This document shows positions 38,401-50,400 of a stretch of 64,000 nt of DNA, piece by piece. The notes below the pieces were generated by a model. That model was not told the origin of the DNA. It did not search any database and worked only from the letters and a program-made list of their open reading frames with translations. Positions within the stretch are counted from its first letter, which is position 1. The number at the start of each line of letters is the position of its first letter. Both the position numbers and the translations under genes were made by a program. This DNA is from Halichondria panicea. Its lineage: Eukaryota > Porifera > Demospongiae > Suberitida > Halichondriidae. Location: the NCBI RefSeq assembly GCF_963675165.1, contig NC_087379.1, positions 8,090,339 to 8,154,338 on the forward strand. The letters are read 5' to 3'.

Positions 38401-39300
38401 AGGAGAAACATGAGCATTGAAAAATAGCTGAATAGGCAGGCAAGGGACTACTTACATCCCTTTTATAAAGTTATTTGCTGCATAGCAAATTAGTACTGAT
38501 GAATATCATTAATGTGGTCTTACTAAGGAACGCGGAAAGAATAAATCTCAGTATAACTGCGGCTATAATAGTATGTCAGTTTTAATTTTCCTTTGGTATA
38601 TCATTGCTATTGAATCTAATTACAGCTGTGCTTTCGTTTAGGCCGGTGATATGCATATGAAAAGTTATAAATCATTGCTCAGCTGTACAGCCCTCAGGCA
38701 TAAGTAATAATGTATATACATACAGCAAGTACTACCTTGCATGTTACTATGCAGGTGCACTGCACATGTGCATCTGTGGGCATATATTATAATGCATAGC
38801 TTGTACAATTATTGTTTACATTGTATAATTAAGTATTATTGTATTCATGTATGGCTAGCTTACACACCCCCTTTCAATCAACTGTGTGACAGTGATGTTC
38901 GAGGTTACTATAGCCCCGTTTACACGAGGCCTTTAATCCTGATTGGAATCTGGATTAAAGGCCTAGCTCGTGTTAAACAGGGTTTATGATAGCATATACC
39001 TAGTTTCTCCTCTTGACAACGATAGTTTTTTGGCACCCAACGCCTCTCAAAGACCTTATTGCTCTTGTGGTATCGATTTAGTTTAACAATTTTTGTAGTT
39101 CATCCTCTATTGGAGAACATTGCTGTTTATTTCTTGTAATTAACTGTCCCTTGTAGGGTGGTGTGGTGTTAGTGTCTCATGACCAGCATCTCATTGAGGC
39201 GTGTGCTACTGAGGTGTGGTTGTGTAAGGAAGGGACCGTCAAGAGACTCAATGGTGGTCTCAAAGAATACAGAGATGAGATTCAGGCTGAAATGTCTTGA
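29406..39300 (+). CDS. ABCF3: ATP-binding cassette protein subfamily F member 3
   Basis: Twenty-one exons join to 713 aa: 29406-29484, 29544-29783, 29916-29971, 30142-30248, 30542-30658, 31927-31994, 32139-32349, 32544-32612, 32670-32729, 32792-32848, 32908-32930, 32988-33043, 33589-33705, 33995-34078, 34133-34303, 35139-35219, 35473-35561, 35620-35711, 35784-35916, 36335-36422 and 39157-39300. ABCF3 is a soluble twin-ATPase linked to translation and antiviral defence. First ABC: Walker A GRNGVGKST (about 219-226), signature FSGGWRMRL, Walker B LLLDEPTNMLD. Second: GENGAGKST (about 534-542), LSGGQKSR (about 620), [10 protein letters not shown]. The N-terminal helical region ([25 protein letters not shown]) is typical. 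Two start ATGs are adjacent (29406 and 29409). Intron 5 contains Death-TM-MATH gene 4 antisense; the exon 20 donor coincides with a MITE target duplication. Confidence 0.97.
30805..31746 (-). CDS. Death-TM-MATH protein 4, nested in ABCF3 intron 5
   Basis: A 313-aa single frame antisense within ABCF3 intron 5 (30659-31926). The Death domain spans about 22-114 ([31 protein letters not shown]). The membrane helix is at about 136-159 ([19 protein letters not shown]). The stalk is short and the MATH-like domain covers about 171-311 ([45 protein letters not shown]). An NDT sequon follows the helix. This is probably the founding locus, because the flanking ABCF3 exons here are functional whereas those beside genes 1-3 are broken or orphan copies. 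Transcription here could interfere with ABCF3 splicing or expression. Confidence 0.88.
   Translation of the reverse strand: MSEQKEYGELTIDKLMTNTGLTDEQVNQEIAEKDLSKIADLFDNIDDLCEQFGLSPPEKTDVKRLQHRSTKNSTKKALEYWRNRFPYMATFKNLLIILLDIKKGGVAKDVAEYISNRGATNEQPRPKEEKKDFCYYQYFISAGVVILATGLALWVLAPCIEDHSIRLPTPIFKMTKFEQYKENDTVWRSPPVYTHHRGYKIILGVYPNGYPGKGRHVGAGIFFIRGEFDDSLKWPFRGTIHFRLIDQLHGEDHVEHTVIYNNTVESMYSDRVVEEEEATLGLGNPILIKHSELKPNYLLYNTLLFQIHKYSIE
33182..33575. repeat. Minisatellite in ABCF3 intron 12
   Basis: About 390 bp of short units built on ctactatacccccc and ctactatcctccg. The long tyrosine/proline-rich open frames across it are repeat artefacts. Confidence 0.95.
34393..35018 (+). mobile_element. 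Head-to-tail pair of fold-back elements
   Basis: Two units (34393-34674 and 34727-35018), each with imperfect terminal inverted repeats of about 90 bp; a third start is seen near 35054. They lie in ABCF3 intron 15. The shared centre contains gggccctaatttgtcattt and ttggaccatgggctatt. The same unit is single in FARSB intron 18 and paired in the RhoGEF gene at 61933-62583. A weaker relative lies at about 35960-36290. Confidence 0.8.
36430..36640. mobile_element. MITE with 7-bp target duplication, copy 2, at ABCF3 exon 20 donor
   Basis: 211 bp, near-identical to the element at 15268. Flanking direct repeats are gtaattg at 36423-36429 and 36641-36647. The left repeat begins with the GT splice donor of ABCF3 exon 20, so the insertion duplicated the donor. 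Confidence 0.92.
36965..37380. repeat. R4 dispersed repeat in ABCF3 intron 20
   Basis: Starts gagcactgaagtgctaaccc and ends near gactactatacccgtagccg, as in the copy at 3800-4660. It is followed at about 37444-37550 by a short element with inverted ends cagaagttaaaagttg and caacttttaacttctg. Confidence 0.7.
38093..38147. repeat. Perfect hairpin palindrome
   Basis: Two 24-nt arms (GTGGTGCTTTAGATAAACTC and four more bases) are perfectly inverted around a short loop in ABCF3 intron 20. A second small inverted repeat (gaggcctttaatcc against ggattaaaggcctagctc) lies at about 38914-38982. Confidence 0.85.
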
Positions 39301-39410
39301 GCCTTTCAAGAATCAGTGACTTATTAACTACAATTATTTATGCATCATGCTGTGTCATAATCATTTTTTGATGGAATTAATATTGGAGCATTTACATGCA
39401 CTGTTAGTAT

Positions 39411-39648
39411 TACCGTATAGCGGGAAATTTTCGAGGCACTTATATTTCGTGGATTGGCCTCTAAAAGCCATTTCGTTGCACAATGTTCGCGGAATGACTG
39501 CTTACCGGAAGCCACGCCTTTAAATATTTGCATGATAGCAGGTAATTCTAATTAAAGAACAATTTTCGTAGACTTAATTTTCGTGTAGAATTCTAACCCA
39601 CGAAATCCGCGAAAATTAAGCCCCTCGAACATTTCGCGCTATACGGTA
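39411..39648. mobile_element. Inverted-repeat element of the TACCGTATAGCGGG family
   Basis: Starts TACCGTATAGCGGGAAATTT and ends with the inverted CGCGCTATACGGTA, about 110 bp after the ABCF3 stop. Flanks are compatible with a TA target duplication. Interior arms ttcgaggcac and gcccctcgaa are also inverted. Confidence 0.8.
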
Positions 39649-41847
39649 TATCCCTTATGGAGCTGTATACGAATATCTGTTTCTCACCAGGGCAACACTA
39701 TTATCGTACACATTAGGTTGTATGCTTTAAAACATAATTATACATGTATATATGCGCATTCAGTTAGTAAGCCCGGATTAACTGCAACTTCTGCATTTTA
39801 ATCAATCACGCTGAATGCTGCAGTGTAGAGACCCACAGAGCAAGGCAATTTTATGGCATACTGTAATGCCTGCATGCTATGCTCCATTGATCATTGGTGC
39901 AGTTATTCCCAGGCAGTGCATGTGCATTTCTCATTGACAACAGTGTGTATAATTATATGCATGGTATAGGTCCACTTTGTCTAGCTATAGAAAATCAATT
40001 TAATGCACATGATTAAGTGCAGCATATGCATGGAATGCATATATTCTTATATGGGTAAGTACCCAGTTCTGGCAATAGTCTTGTGCTGATCATGATTTGG
40101 CTACATTAATATTACTAATAATAATAAAATTGGTATCCTTCGTATGAATATACATGTATAAAAATGTGTATGCAGGCATGGTGAGAGGAGTGGAGAGGTC
40201 AAGGGGAGTATAGCACCATTCAGCAACAACAGGAATGACCACTATACATGTAGTAAACGTAGAGTATACGTACATAAAATTGGTATCCTTTGTATGACTA
40301 AACATGTGTCTGCAGGCATGGTGAGAGGAGTGGACTTATACACTATAATTATATGCATCATGCAGTTGTGTTATAAATGGAGCATTTTACTATGTCCCTT
40401 GGTGCATGTTAATCTGTATACGAGTATCACCAGCTCAACACTATTATATTATAAAGGGCACCATACACCAGGCAACTTTCAGGCAATTCGTTGCTTACAA
40501 CCAAATTGCCTGCAAATTTGTAGCAATTAACCCGCAAGCAACTTGTATATAGAAAGGCAATTTTATGGCATACTGTAATGCCTGCATGCTATGCTCCATT
40601 GATCACTGGTGCATGCAGTTATTCCCAGGCAGTGCATGTGCATTTCTCATTGATGATAGTTAATTATATGTACGGATCAAGCTTTTATTCATTATGGACA
40701 AGGTACTATTTTGGTGTTGATTACTATAAATGAATAAAAATTGATATCCTTTGCAATTATGAATATAGACATGGTCTGGTGAGGGGAGTATAGAGAGGTC
40801 AAGAGGTAAAGGGGGGAGTAGCACCATGCAGCATCAACAGGAATAGCCATGCATGTGCACTAGTGCAGTAAACGTACGAGTATATACATTGTAGCCTGTG
40901 ACAGGCTATACCTTATATATGCATGTACGTACTTACTCATGATGTGCTATAATTATCATTTCATGATCATATTGTGCAATTATTGTGCATACCCATCGTG
41001 TTTGGTATTATGTGAATGTGATTATACCAAGCATGGTCACAGGTCACAACCAGACACAATCCTGCCATTGCATATTTGCACTAGTGCATTGTCAATTAAG
41101 AGTTACGAGTAAGATCTTGAACTGCTGATCTACTCTTGGTGTGTCTATTGTTTATTATAGGCTTTGTCTATATTTTAGGGAAGCCCTAAGTTGGTGACAG
41201 CTTGCATATGGACTCCACAGGGAAGCCCATGAAATTTGTAAAGACTGGCTCCCACTTAAAGGAAAGGTTGTTTACCACAATGATCCCTAGATTGGTAAAT
41301 AGAAGCCAAAGTTCAGCACTGTCAGCCAAGCCATAGTCTGCTCTTTTGATGAGGTATCTGATCATGTCATAATGTATCATCATGCATGCACAGACAAGAT
41401 AGTGAATGCTCATGACAGTTTAAAGTTTAAAGTGCAGGCAACCAGATTCCCTTAATTATACTGCTCTTCAACCAATACCTGAAATGGCTATACATACTAT
41501 GTACCACTCGCATGAACAGTGACACCAAAGTGTTGTGGTCAGCGGGTGGTTGACTAGTGTGCCAAAGATTAAAAAGTGTTTTGTTGACTAGCTATAGTGT
41601 GCCAAAGACTTTTACAAGGAAAATGCTAACTTTTAGCAACAACTAACCTTAAATAGGCATCCAAACAGTTGCAATTGCTGTTGCTGCCAAAGTAATTAAG
41701 GCTTGGAAAAGTCCCTGGCAAATTATGCTCCTTTTTCCCCTTACAACTATCCTGTTGTTGAGCACTGCCACATTAATTAAAGTCATAATATTTTGTTTGT
41801 ATACAAACTCTTGAAGATTCTAGTGATCCTTGTTGAGATAATTATAA

Positions 41848-42145
41848 TTAGACACTAGTCTACATGGGAAGTACATGGGAAAAGTGCCTCAGAGCAGGTA
41901 TACTATGGGACTTAGTATACCTGCAAATTTACTTAGTATACCTAGTATTCCGTTGTCAAGTAATTGTATTGTAGTCAAGAAGTTTGCGCATGCGCACTAG
42001 TATCTAAATGAGTTAGACACTGTTTTGTCGGTGTCCATGTGATTTAGAAACCCTCAGCCGCTTTAGTACCCTCGCTACGCTCGGGATACTAAATCAGTGC
42101 CTTTGGGCTTCTAAATCCCATAGACACCTCCAAAACAGTGTCTAA
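41848..42145. mobile_element. Inverted-repeat element R5 (TTAGACAC ends), full copy
   Basis: Ends TTAGACACT and AGTGTCTAA are inverted. A second, right-truncated copy starts about 10 bp later (42156) and runs to about 42600. It shares with 23232-23504 the segments agtgcctcagagcaggta and ggtgtccatgtgattta. Confidence 0.75.
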
Positions 42146-43547
42146 CTATTATTTAATTAGACACTAGATCTAATGCATGGGAAGTACATGGGAAAAGTGC
42201 CTCAGAGCAGGTATACTATATGGGACTTAGTATACCTGCAACTTACTTAGTATACCTAGTATTTTGTTGTCAAGTAATTGTATTGTAGTCAAGCATCAAG
42301 GGCAAGGTTGCGCATGTGCACTACAGTGGAACCCCTCCATAACCTTTGGGGAACAATGTTTTGGCCTTTATACAGAGGTGGCCTTTGTTGAGAGGTTGTT
42401 TTGTACACAAACTGCTCATTTGGGACATGCATGGCCGTTATTCAGAGGTTCCACTGTAGTATCTAAATTATAGAGGGGTTCCACTGTACTACAACGGGAT
42501 ACTAGGTATAATACCAAGTAAACATACTTAGGTATACTAACTCCCATAGTATACCGGTACCTGCTCTGAGGCACTTTTCCCATGTAGATCTTATCAACTA
42601 AATTCTAAAAGCTGTTTGTCATGCTGTGGGCCATTAATAATTATGTCTAGCGTCCACCCCTTTTTTCGTCAGCCCTCAATAATAACATGCATGCAGCCTC
42701 TTCTTTGTTACTGCATAAATTATCCCTGCATGCTTTTTTGCCATTCATGCAGGGGTGGGTAACATCAGGAACAACAGGTATAGGCTTTTTAAAGTATAGG
42801 TATTGGGTGCAATAAAAAATTAATAACAAACTTAATGTCAATGTAAGATATGAATAGATTGGGATCAGTTGGCATTTGCGATCAATGCAAAGTCTTGTTG
42901 TGTGTATATTTAATGAACTTCTTGTCAATGCTTCCTTCGTGTAAATGTTTCTTGTGAGGATGCAGATGTCAAAAATGTGATGTGAGGCACTCCAAAAAGA
43001 TAATCCGTAATCAATTTTGTCACGCTAATTTGCTCAAATTTGTGTGCTCTGTGTTACATAATTGTGTATACAAGTGTTTTAGCATTTCTACACAGAGAGT
43101 GGGCGGGCGGGCAGTCATGCATTAACTTACTTATGTGTAAAGCGTAAATATACTACAGTGGGTTACCCCTTTTTGTCCTAACTCTGCTACATGTACAGAT
43201 TCCATCCCCTGGGATGCATGTGCCTTTTTGTGCTTTTTTCTTTAAAATAATTTTTGCTTTTTCTTTTTCTTTTCTTTTCTGCTTTCTTCAATCAAAATTG
43301 CTTCTTGCTGCATATATTATAATAATTATGTTTTTTTGTTTTGTTTTCTTGTGTGCTTTTTCTTTGCTCAAAAATGTTTCTTTGCTAGGATGTGGTTATA
43401 TCTGGATCAAATCATAATGTTATTGCTCGTATATGTAAACGACTTGCACACTCCAATATAAATGTGTTGCTTGTTCAAAACTTCGGCTTTACTTTTTTCC
43501 TTTTGCTTTGTGCCTGTATCAATTTAAGTGCTAGCAATTCCAAATAC

Positions 43548-46070
43548 TCAAGGTATGATTTTGGGCAAGTCCATGGTTTCAACTACCACCCTCACGTAGA
43601 TAGCATCATCCTTCACAAATCCACCATTGAGTAGATGATCAATCCTGATAAACATCGGACACCCTGAGGCAATGTTCATCTCCCTCCGGCCAGGCTTTTG
43701 AAAACTGCTTGAATGAGGGTCAGGCCTGAAACTATCGCTGATGTGCTTCTTCGCGTTTTGATTGATCAGAGAAAGCGTGACTTTCTGTTTAAATGGCCAC
43801 TGAAGCAAAGCGTCAAAAGGTCCCCTCATTATGACAAAGAAGAAGCTCAGATGAGAGCCTTTACCCATTCCATCGCCATTTAGGTAGACTCGAGCACACA
43901 TCTTGTATCCATGGCGACTTGTATAAAAAGGGGTGGAATAAAGAGATAAAGTAACTCCATCCACAGCTTCACGTCGCCGACGATCAAATTCATCGATTTT
44001 CCAAAGCAGCACGCCGTTATAAGTGGCACGTTCCAGCAATTGGATCCGAAGCTCTTGATCTAGACAGCTACTAAGAGCCCTGTCAACACTATGCTCCAGT
44101 TCAACCACTCTTGTGTGTAGAGCCTCTACACGCTGGGGTGGAACATTCGCTTCACCAAATCCTTGATAGTTGGGAGTAATGGGGACTTCTGAGTGGCCAA
44201 ATGCAGTGCTGCCGGTATTGTACCCAGAGGTTAGGCCTGTACCACCCTTGACTTCAATCTCAGTAACTCTCTTATCGATCACTGTGAGCAAACTAGTATT
44301 TTGTGTCGTTTGTTCCTCAAGGCGCTCAATTTTAACTTCATTTTGATCGGCGTGTCGATCTCTGCGATCGTCAAGGAATTCAATTCTTTGTTCCAGAGCG
44401 TCTTGCAGACGTTCTAAAGCATTGGATCGTGTTTCCAGGCTACCAACCCTCTCAAGAAGATGATCAAACGACAGATTAAGCTTGGTAATCAATTGTCGAA
44501 TCTCATCGAAACTCTCGGCCTGGACTTGCGCGTGATAAACGCGATACTGGTCCAAGTGGGTGCTGATGTTTTGCCGAAGGGACTGTAGAAAAAAACGGGT
44601 ACTTTTAATAATAATTTTTCCTTTGCACTTACAATGAATGAGCATCCATATTGTCCATAAGGACAGGCCACCTCAGAGAGTGGACAGGTTCCCTTCTTTA
44701 GGTCAGTGTGCTTCTCAAGCTGTTTGTGTGTTTGTGGCATGCAGTGATACCATATCTGTTTGTTGCAACAACCAATGCCAGGTACAGTTTAATATTATAA
44801 ATTTGAGTAGCCAGTGATACGCAAAACTGAGGCCAAATAAGCACAACACTGAATGCAAAACATGGTGACTAGATAACAGCAGCTAGTCATGCAGCTACAC
44901 ACACCTCCTGAAGGTTCATCTTGAGGGATGGGTCACACTCGTTGGGACAGCCTCGCGTTATCTTAGTGCAGAGCTTGTCGAAGTGGGTCTGTTATGTGTT
45001 TGCAATTAACATCAAAGAAGTGATACTGAAAGTCTTTCTTGTAGATAAACAATACGTAAATGCTATAGCTACAAGGATAACATTATTATGTACAAGAATA
45101 ACAGCATATGCACTTAAGAAACCATCACTGACTTGTAGTTGCTGTGTTGGAACATCTTTGCTGCAGTGAGGGCAAGTGGTGGGTCTCATTGCACAGAGCT
45201 CCTTCTGGTGGGCCTCCATGTCCAGCTGCTGGATGTACTGTCCACACTGGGTGCATTGTACATCTCTGTAGTCACAGTTGCCCAAGTGGGCCTGCATTGA
45301 GTGGGAGGGTAGAGAGAGAATGTGGTGGGAGTTGTGTTAATTGAATAATGAATCTCATTATATTCTGTACCCTCCTCAACCTCAACACCATGCCAGTAAT
45401 TGTTTTCCTAGTTCTTTGTTTACATGTATATGTATACCTTTTGGATGATCTCATTATTATAGCAAGTATAAAGCAGCCCACCACCCTTCATTAAACCATT
45501 AGTCAAAAAATAAGCAAACAAAAAATTACTATCAAGAAACAATCAATTGTGTCTCCACGTCCACAGCTATACAAAGGTAAGTATTGTGCTTTATAGCTTA
45601 CTTAGAATTTTGAGTATGATAAATTGCAAAAAATTACCTGAGATAACTGTAAACTTTTATGGAGTGTTGTCATGGTCTCAGTTAGATTTATCTCAAGTGG
45701 ATTTTTTTTGCAATTTACCATTAATTTTTGCCCCTAATCTCTAAGTGAGCTCTGCAAAGTATTAATGTATTGCAAATACCTCCAGATCTTTAAGAGCTCC
45801 AATCCAAGGACAGTTTTGGAAGTTGCAAAACACTTGCAGTTTCAGAATCTCCCTCCTGCAAGCATTGTCAGGGAATGTCCCCTCCTGAGTGATTTCTTCT
45901 TTATCAAGGGGACAAATTGGATGGCGTCGTTTTAAAACAGGCTCCAAACAATCACGGCAGAACAGATGACCGCACTCTGTTTGTACCGGGTGACGCATCG
46001 CAAAGAGACATATTGGACACTCGTGTCGCTTAAGTAAAGGGTGTTTAAATTTGGCTTCAAAGCCAGGCAT
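43548..46070 (-). CDS. TRAF-family RING E3 ubiquitin ligase, copy B
   Basis: Five exons join to 551 aa: 46070-45780, 45291-45133, 44988-44905, 44719-44633 and 44582-43548. The architecture matches copy A: RING (C18, C21, C33, H35, C38, C41, C53, D56), three exons of TRAF-type zinc fingers (CDYRDVQCTQCG, CPHCSKDV, CPYGQYGC), a coiled-coil linker and a C-terminal MATH domain (YNGVLLWKIDEF, HGYKMCARVYLNGDG, MNIASGCPMF). It has a single copy of the linker segment that copy A has twice, so it probably represents the ancestral form. It is transcribed divergently from the intact ARHGEF10-like gene. Confidence 0.93.
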
Positions 46071-46672
46071 TTCAAACGTCAAGTTATCAGTTCAATAAGA
46101 ATTAGAACTTGAGGAACACACGTTGCATACGAACTGCAAGGAGGAAGGAAGGAAGACATGTTAAAATGAGCAAATTCAATGCACAAAAGATGCAAACTAC
46201 TTAGTTTGCATGCATGCAACTAACTTGCAGCTTACCAATTTCCATGCAAACTATAATAGACTATACTGCAACTATAATTATACATGCAAACTAAACTGCA
46301 TGCAGATTCCTAGATGTAGAGCATGTAATAGTCTGTACAGTAGTAAACTGCACTGCTAGGAATAGTAGAGAGTCACTCCAAAGTCTAGTCAGGTCCTCAA
46401 TACTAACTATAAAAGTATACCAAATCTTACATATTAGAAGCAGGAAATAGCAATAACAGAGCCGAAGAGAGCAGATAGCTCTTTTCACCTCCAGAAGATT
46501 CTTTTGCAGCACTCTGTTTGTATTATCTACCCCCAAATAAAATTGTATAAAACACCCGAGTCTCTATCCCTAGGCTATCCAATACCGGGGTAGCTAGCTA
46601 ATCCCTACCCCAATGCCCCGGAGTAGGCTATCCCAAAAGAAGGGCGGCTGATTTATGAGACTAGGCCGGCTA

Positions 46673-47413
46673 GCCACTCCCTTTTCTCTGATTGGACGGG
46701 GGCGGGAGAAAAGGGACTGGTGACTCTGGGCTACAGCTTGTGTAAATCAGGAATGCTATTAAATATTAATGTCACGTGCAAATTATCCAATTTATTCTGA
46801 TGCGTCAAAAGCTAAAGACACACAGAAGACAAGTATACAGATCTATCTAGCCAGCCTTTTGATTTTATAGATCCTTGTACCAGTGTCTGTTGTGCCACAA
46901 CTTGTGGATTAGCATGGAACAGCTGATGAACGTAGAAATCTTGGCAGTCCTTCTTTGAACTGAGGAGTGGCAGGGATTTAAGACAGCTTGTACAAGTCTG
47001 ACTACTCTCAATTCAACTGCTGCCGTCTGCCATTATCTGTCTTGTATTGTACAGGTTATTAAAAGCTTTAGGCAACCAATGACTTTCGGCTGCCAGTTCT
47101 CATCACGTAAAACTAAAACAAGCTAATCTCTGCTGGTGTCTTAGATGACTATATCCTAGCTGAATGCCTGATGATGTTATTACTCCATCATCTTCTCTTT
47201 TCTAGCACTAGCATCCATTCTTAAACTGTTGCTAAGAAGCCCGCGATCACTTTTGCAGGCTACGCAATTCTACTTAACCTCACGCAATTTTTGGATCACG
47301 TGGAAAAATCAATGAATAATCTCTACCCAAATTCTGGTAGAGACACAAAATGTGTCCCAGAGTCACCAGTCCCTTTTCTCCCGCCCCCGTCCAATCAGAG
47401 AAAAGGGAGTGGC
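46673..47413. promoter_or_regulatory. 58-bp perfect inverted repeat with CCAAT and GC boxes between divergent genes
   Basis: Arms 46673-46730 and 47356-47413 are perfect reverse complements over 58 bp, 625 bp apart. Each arm contains a CCAAT box (ccaatcagag, reading outward toward the nearer gene) and a GC box (cccgcccccg). The right arm ends 36 bp before the ATG at 47449. It may be a duplicated promoter module serving TRAF B and the ARHGEF10-like gene, or the ends of a mobile element. The TRAF A region has no such repeat. Confidence 0.6.
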
Positions 47414-47448
47414 TTGCGAGTCTAGCTAGTACTGTTGTTGACAATGCA

Positions 47449-50400
47449 ATGAGCAAGGCACCAAATGCAATGTCTGAAGGACAATACCCAGACTATCAGT
47501 ATCTCTCAGAAATCCAGACGAGCATGGACATGACCAGTGCTGAATATGAGTATCCCCTCTCATTGGACAACACACCCCCTCCTTGTCCATCCCCACCAGA
47601 CCATGAAGACCAGCCTGGTGGCAGCCAGTCAGAGCAGCCTATCTATGAGAATGTGGCCTCAAGCAATGGACACCTTCCCCCAATTGCTGATGACTCCGAT
47701 ATCGATAGTGATTATTCCGAAGTCGAACATGATGCCCGCATCAGAATACACAGCAAGAAAAAGGAACGCCCACACAATGGTAGTGAGTTAGAGAACAGTA
47801 GCAAGATATATGTCCAGGGACATTTGCCTGATTATCACTCCTCTATTGACGCTCGTCTTCGAAGTGTGTCTCAACTGAACGAACTTGTGAGTAGTCTATC
47901 AGAGCAGGGAATTTATCAGGGGTTGGCTATGACCGACCAAGACAAGGAGGAGATCGGAATAATGCCTGAATGTGTGTACATGACAACTAATCTGCTGGAG
48001 AATCTTGGAGAGCAGCTAAACGTTGTTGAGGAGATGGAGACATTGGCCTCAGGCGAGGAGGACGTTAGAGGTAAACTGGGGAGTAAGACTGACCCCAATG
48101 TGTTCAAACCTAAGATCAGGAGACAACTACAGCACAGAGCCAGTGAGTGGTCTGAACAATTAGATACTCCATTGAGGATTGTCCGAGGTCCTCTCATTGT
48201 ATCCCTTCCCCATGGAGTGTCTATCAATGGGTCACATTGTGGAAGTTGCTAGGCATTTATCAGGCAATCCCTTAATTGTTACAAGACTTTCATTATTTAT
48301 TGTGCTCATACTACGTGTACCAACTTCTCCTAGTAACTTAGTCATGTGCTCACTATCACTATTGTGAATACTAGTGTGTACATTGTCCTCTAAATATGGT
48401 TGAGTATTATTCTATCTTATAATAATTCTTAGGTGCTCCCACCTCCGCCCAACTACCCACCTCCCCTCGAGCTGTGGTGGTTCCTCGCTATCGTAACTAC
48501 CTCATCCGACCACCTCCCCTACCTCCCATCTCACAGCAGGCCACTCTGGCTGAGGTAACCTAAGCTGACACTTGAAAATAATCTAGTCTGGTTAATTATT
48601 TTTTTTAAATATTAAATTTGTGTCTGTGTCTTTAAAACTGTATCTTGTTTCCTCCCATGCAGCGCAAAGCATACAGTGCAGTTGAAAGCTTGCTCAAGAG
48701 TGAGGCTGCTCTGCTCAGCTCCTTGCACATTGCAATCCAGGTACATTATTAGTGCTACTTGTTCATACAAGGCCTTTGATTTTGGGACATGCTGATCTGA
48801 TCTGTAGTTCTAGAAATAATTATAATATTAATATTATGCGAGTATAAAATATTACGTTACAAAAATGATACGCGGGTTGTATGATGCAATGGGGATTGTA
48901 CATTATTCGAGGCCTGTACAATCCCCATTCACAAAAATGATACGCTGGTTGTATGATGCATCATACAACCAGCATATCATTTTTGGTCAAGCGGTGCAAA
49001 TTTATGCAATTCGATAGGCGCTCAGCATAAATAGCATCAGTTTGTAGCACTACGGTATCTAGATGACCATAGTGTATACTCACCACTTAACCTCCTTCAC
49101 AGTGCGGCCTGGGTTAGAGGCTAACTGTGGCAGTAAACATGTTTTTTAAGGGCTGGAAAATTCCCACAAACGCTATGAATATCATTAATTTCTATACATT
49201 ATAAACTTCTTGTGCACATCTACCATGGTACTTCAATTGCACCCCCACCTTCACAACTGTACCCCCCTACCTTCACAACTGTACCCCCCACCTCCACAAC
49301 TGTACCCCCCTACCTTCACAACTGTACCCCCCCTACCTTCACAACTGTACCCCCCCTACCTTCACAACTGTACCCCACCACCTCCACAACTGTACCCCCC
49401 CACCTTCACAACGGTACCCCCCCTACCTTCACAACTGTACCCCACCACCTCCACAACTGTACCCCCCCCACCTTCACAACTGTACCCCCCCTACCTTCAC
49501 AACTGTACCCCACCACCTCCACAATTAATTGTACCCCCCCCACAGGTATACATGAGACCATTGAAGGAGCTCTCCCTCGGCCCTAGCCCCATCCTCAGCA
49601 AGCAGCAGGTGGCCACATTGTTCGGGCCCATAGAGCAGATCTTGTCTGCCCAAGAGTTGTTCTATTCTGCTCTCACCTCTCGGACACTGGCATGGAACAC
49701 AGAGCAGAAGATTGGTGACGTCTTCCTATCATCTGTTAGTTGTTTAAAATTTGGGAATATTTTGTCAATGTTTTTGTTTTTCCCTTGTTAAAATAGCTGT
49801 CAATCATCTTGTTATGCATCAATCAGCAGATTTTAATGTGCAACAATAAATTCTAAGTAATTTTTCTTTCAGATCAGGTTGCTAGTGATGTAATGTTAGA
49901 TAGATACATTACACTAGCAACCTGATCATAATTCATATTTTTTTGCAGCTGGCCACCAAAGAAGTGATTCGTAGCTACTCCACGTATGTCAATAACTTCA
50001 CTGCGGCCATTAGCGTGCTGGAACAAGGACTTAAGAAAAAGGTTAAGTTCATCTCCTTCCTCAAGGAGAAGTACAAACAGAGCAACACTAGCCTGAGTCT
50101 ACAGGGGCTACTACTGAAGCCCATCCAGAGGTTTCCTCAATATATAATGTTCATTCAGGTAATTGTATGTGAATAGCATACGTAGGTGTTCAGTACAAAC
50201 CTTGTTGCCATGACAAAACGTTGGTGTTGTTCAGGCACATTTGCCAAACATTTCACACAGTTATACCAGTAGAGCATAGATACCAGTAACCCCCTTGCTC
50301 ATAACTGTGTGCGCTGGTAAAAATGTAATGGTTTGCATTCTTGCTTTTACTACTACCTACCAGTGTATATAATTACTAATTATTTAAAAGTACCTACACA

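Larger units (their letters stand above)
39301..43547. other. Repeat-rich intergenic region, no gene recognised
   Basis: Contains the TACCGTATAGCGGG element (39411-39648), a direct repeat of about 95 bp around ggcatactgtaatgcctgca (39845-39940 and 40556-40655), three copies of a short segment with attggtatcctt and catggtgagagg (40128, 40275 and 40738), and R5 elements (41848-42145 and partial to 42600). No open frame has family features or supported exons. The end is the 3' flank of TRAF B. Confidence 0.6.

Noticed and set aside
40128-40800. Repeated short blocks considered as an RNA gene cluster
   Set aside because: No tRNA-like boxes or cloverleaf could be drawn; the blocks look like decayed dispersed repeats.
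47350-47448. Upstream in-frame ATG as the start of the ARHGEF10-like protein
   Set aside because: This segment is one arm of the perfect inverted repeat with promoter-like boxes, and the copy at 18990 shares homology only from further downstream; the ATG at 47449 is preferred.
49210-49791. 193-aa proline-rich open frame
   Set aside because: Minisatellite reading that runs into exon 4 of the ARHGEF10-like gene; only the exon is coding.
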